Part shown: positions 63,651 through 64,000 of the stretch, piece after piece
Layout: each line of letters starts with the position of its first letter
Numbering within the stretch: the first letter of the stretch is position 1
From: Methanobacterium sp. UBA410
GTDB taxonomy: Archaea; Methanobacteriota; Methanobacteria; Methanobacteriales; Methanobacteriaceae
Assembly (NCBI GenBank): GCA_002498385.1
Contig: DAHH01000003.1
Span: 32,738 to 96,737, forward strand
Direction of reading: 5' to 3'
DNA length: 64,000 nucleotides
Made by a program: the position numbers and the translations under genes
The notes under the pieces: model-generated
Databases searched by the model: none
What the model saw: the letters and a program-made list of their open reading frames with translations, nothing else
Told to the model about the DNA's origin: nothing

Positions 63651-64000
63651 AAATTTAACTGAAACACTCCAGACAAAAAGGTTCAAACATTTCAATATGA
63701 AAAAAATATCCTTTTTAAACCACTTATTCAAACATTTTAGATAACCTATACTCTTTTTTGGCTGATTTTTGGCTGATTTTAATTGATTTTCAACATATTT
63801 CGATAAATCTTCACGAAAAAATAGGAAAATTTATAACCCTGATCAAACAAACTATCAACTAGATCAAGTGTTTTTTCTTTTTAGCATACAAAATACTGTG
63901 CTCCTTCTTATTATAAAAGTTTTCAGGTTTACATTCCAAAAAATAATCATTTTTAACTGGAATAAAAAAAAAATTATTTTATCAAAACAACAATCTCAAA
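63651..64000 (+). other. AT-rich right edge
   Basis: Very AT-rich, with a short direct repeat TTTTTGGCTGATTTTTGGCT near 63757-63776. I see no gene. It may still be within or beside the decayed element to its left. Confidence 0.35.

Overview
The window reads as the chromosome of a methanogenic archaeon, most likely a Methanobacterium-like member of the Methanobacteriales. The evidence is an archaeal-type AdoMet synthetase, an F420H2 oxidase beside an MsvR-type V4R regulator, an FmdE homologue, a CbiL for corrinoid synthesis, ribosome-binding sites of the GGAGG/GGTGAT kind, AT-rich TATA-type promoters and a CCA-less tRNA-Arg(UCG). Start codons are ATG, GTG and quite often TTG.

Layout. 1-0.2 kb: tail of an insertion element that runs off the left edge. 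0.2-16.1 kb: mostly housekeeping genes (DUF192 protein, metK, ileS, purL with a dolichol-kinase-like gene, a three-gene ABC-2 exporter, moeA, an M50 membrane protease). 16.4-22.2 kb: a stress block, with arsR/arsM and a CoA-disulfide-reductase-like flavoenzyme diverging from a palindromic operator, then rubrerythrin and F420H2 oxidase (fprA), with fprA diverging from msvR across a promoter carrying MsvR-box-like repeats. 22.3-33.3 kb: an AT-rich, one-strand array. A very long surface-protein gene (signal peptide, Vgb/NHL-type propeller, DUF11 repeats, then a second propeller-DUF11 unit and a membrane tip) is followed by four alternating pairs of a small tip ORF and a roughly 300-residue zinc-ribbon protein. 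33.5-41.1 kb: cbiL, an XPD/DinG-like helicase, rhodanese, CDGSH protein, tRNA-Arg, fmdE, a CooC-like ATPase, a flavin reductase and hisF. 41.3-48.2 kb: accessory, AT-rich DNA with three copies of a noncoding repeat, a dead insertion element, gene fragments, a VOC protein, an AI-2E permease and a ClC channel. 48.5-64 kb: metallophosphoesterase, malic enzyme, a proteasome-fold Ntn hydrolase, an OGG-type glycosylase, small membrane proteins, a GAF protein, cyclophilin, argD, two related 14-TM MFS exporters, and a decayed transposase near the right edge.

The most interesting region is 22.3-33.3 kb. The membrane tip of the surface protein is preceded by a short conserved junction (DIAGV[R/K]GSVSSG). 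Each of the three downstream small ORFs begins at that same junction, lacks a convincing ribosome-binding site, diverges afterwards, and is followed by a paralogous zinc-ribbon gene; at least two of those partner genes have a good ribosome-binding site. This is the geometry of orphan tip/partner cassettes in bacterial CdiA or Rhs loci, here in an archaeon. The main gene is interrupted by one in-frame TAA and by a G8 tract that puts its tip out of frame, so it may be decaying, switchable, or affected by sequencing errors.
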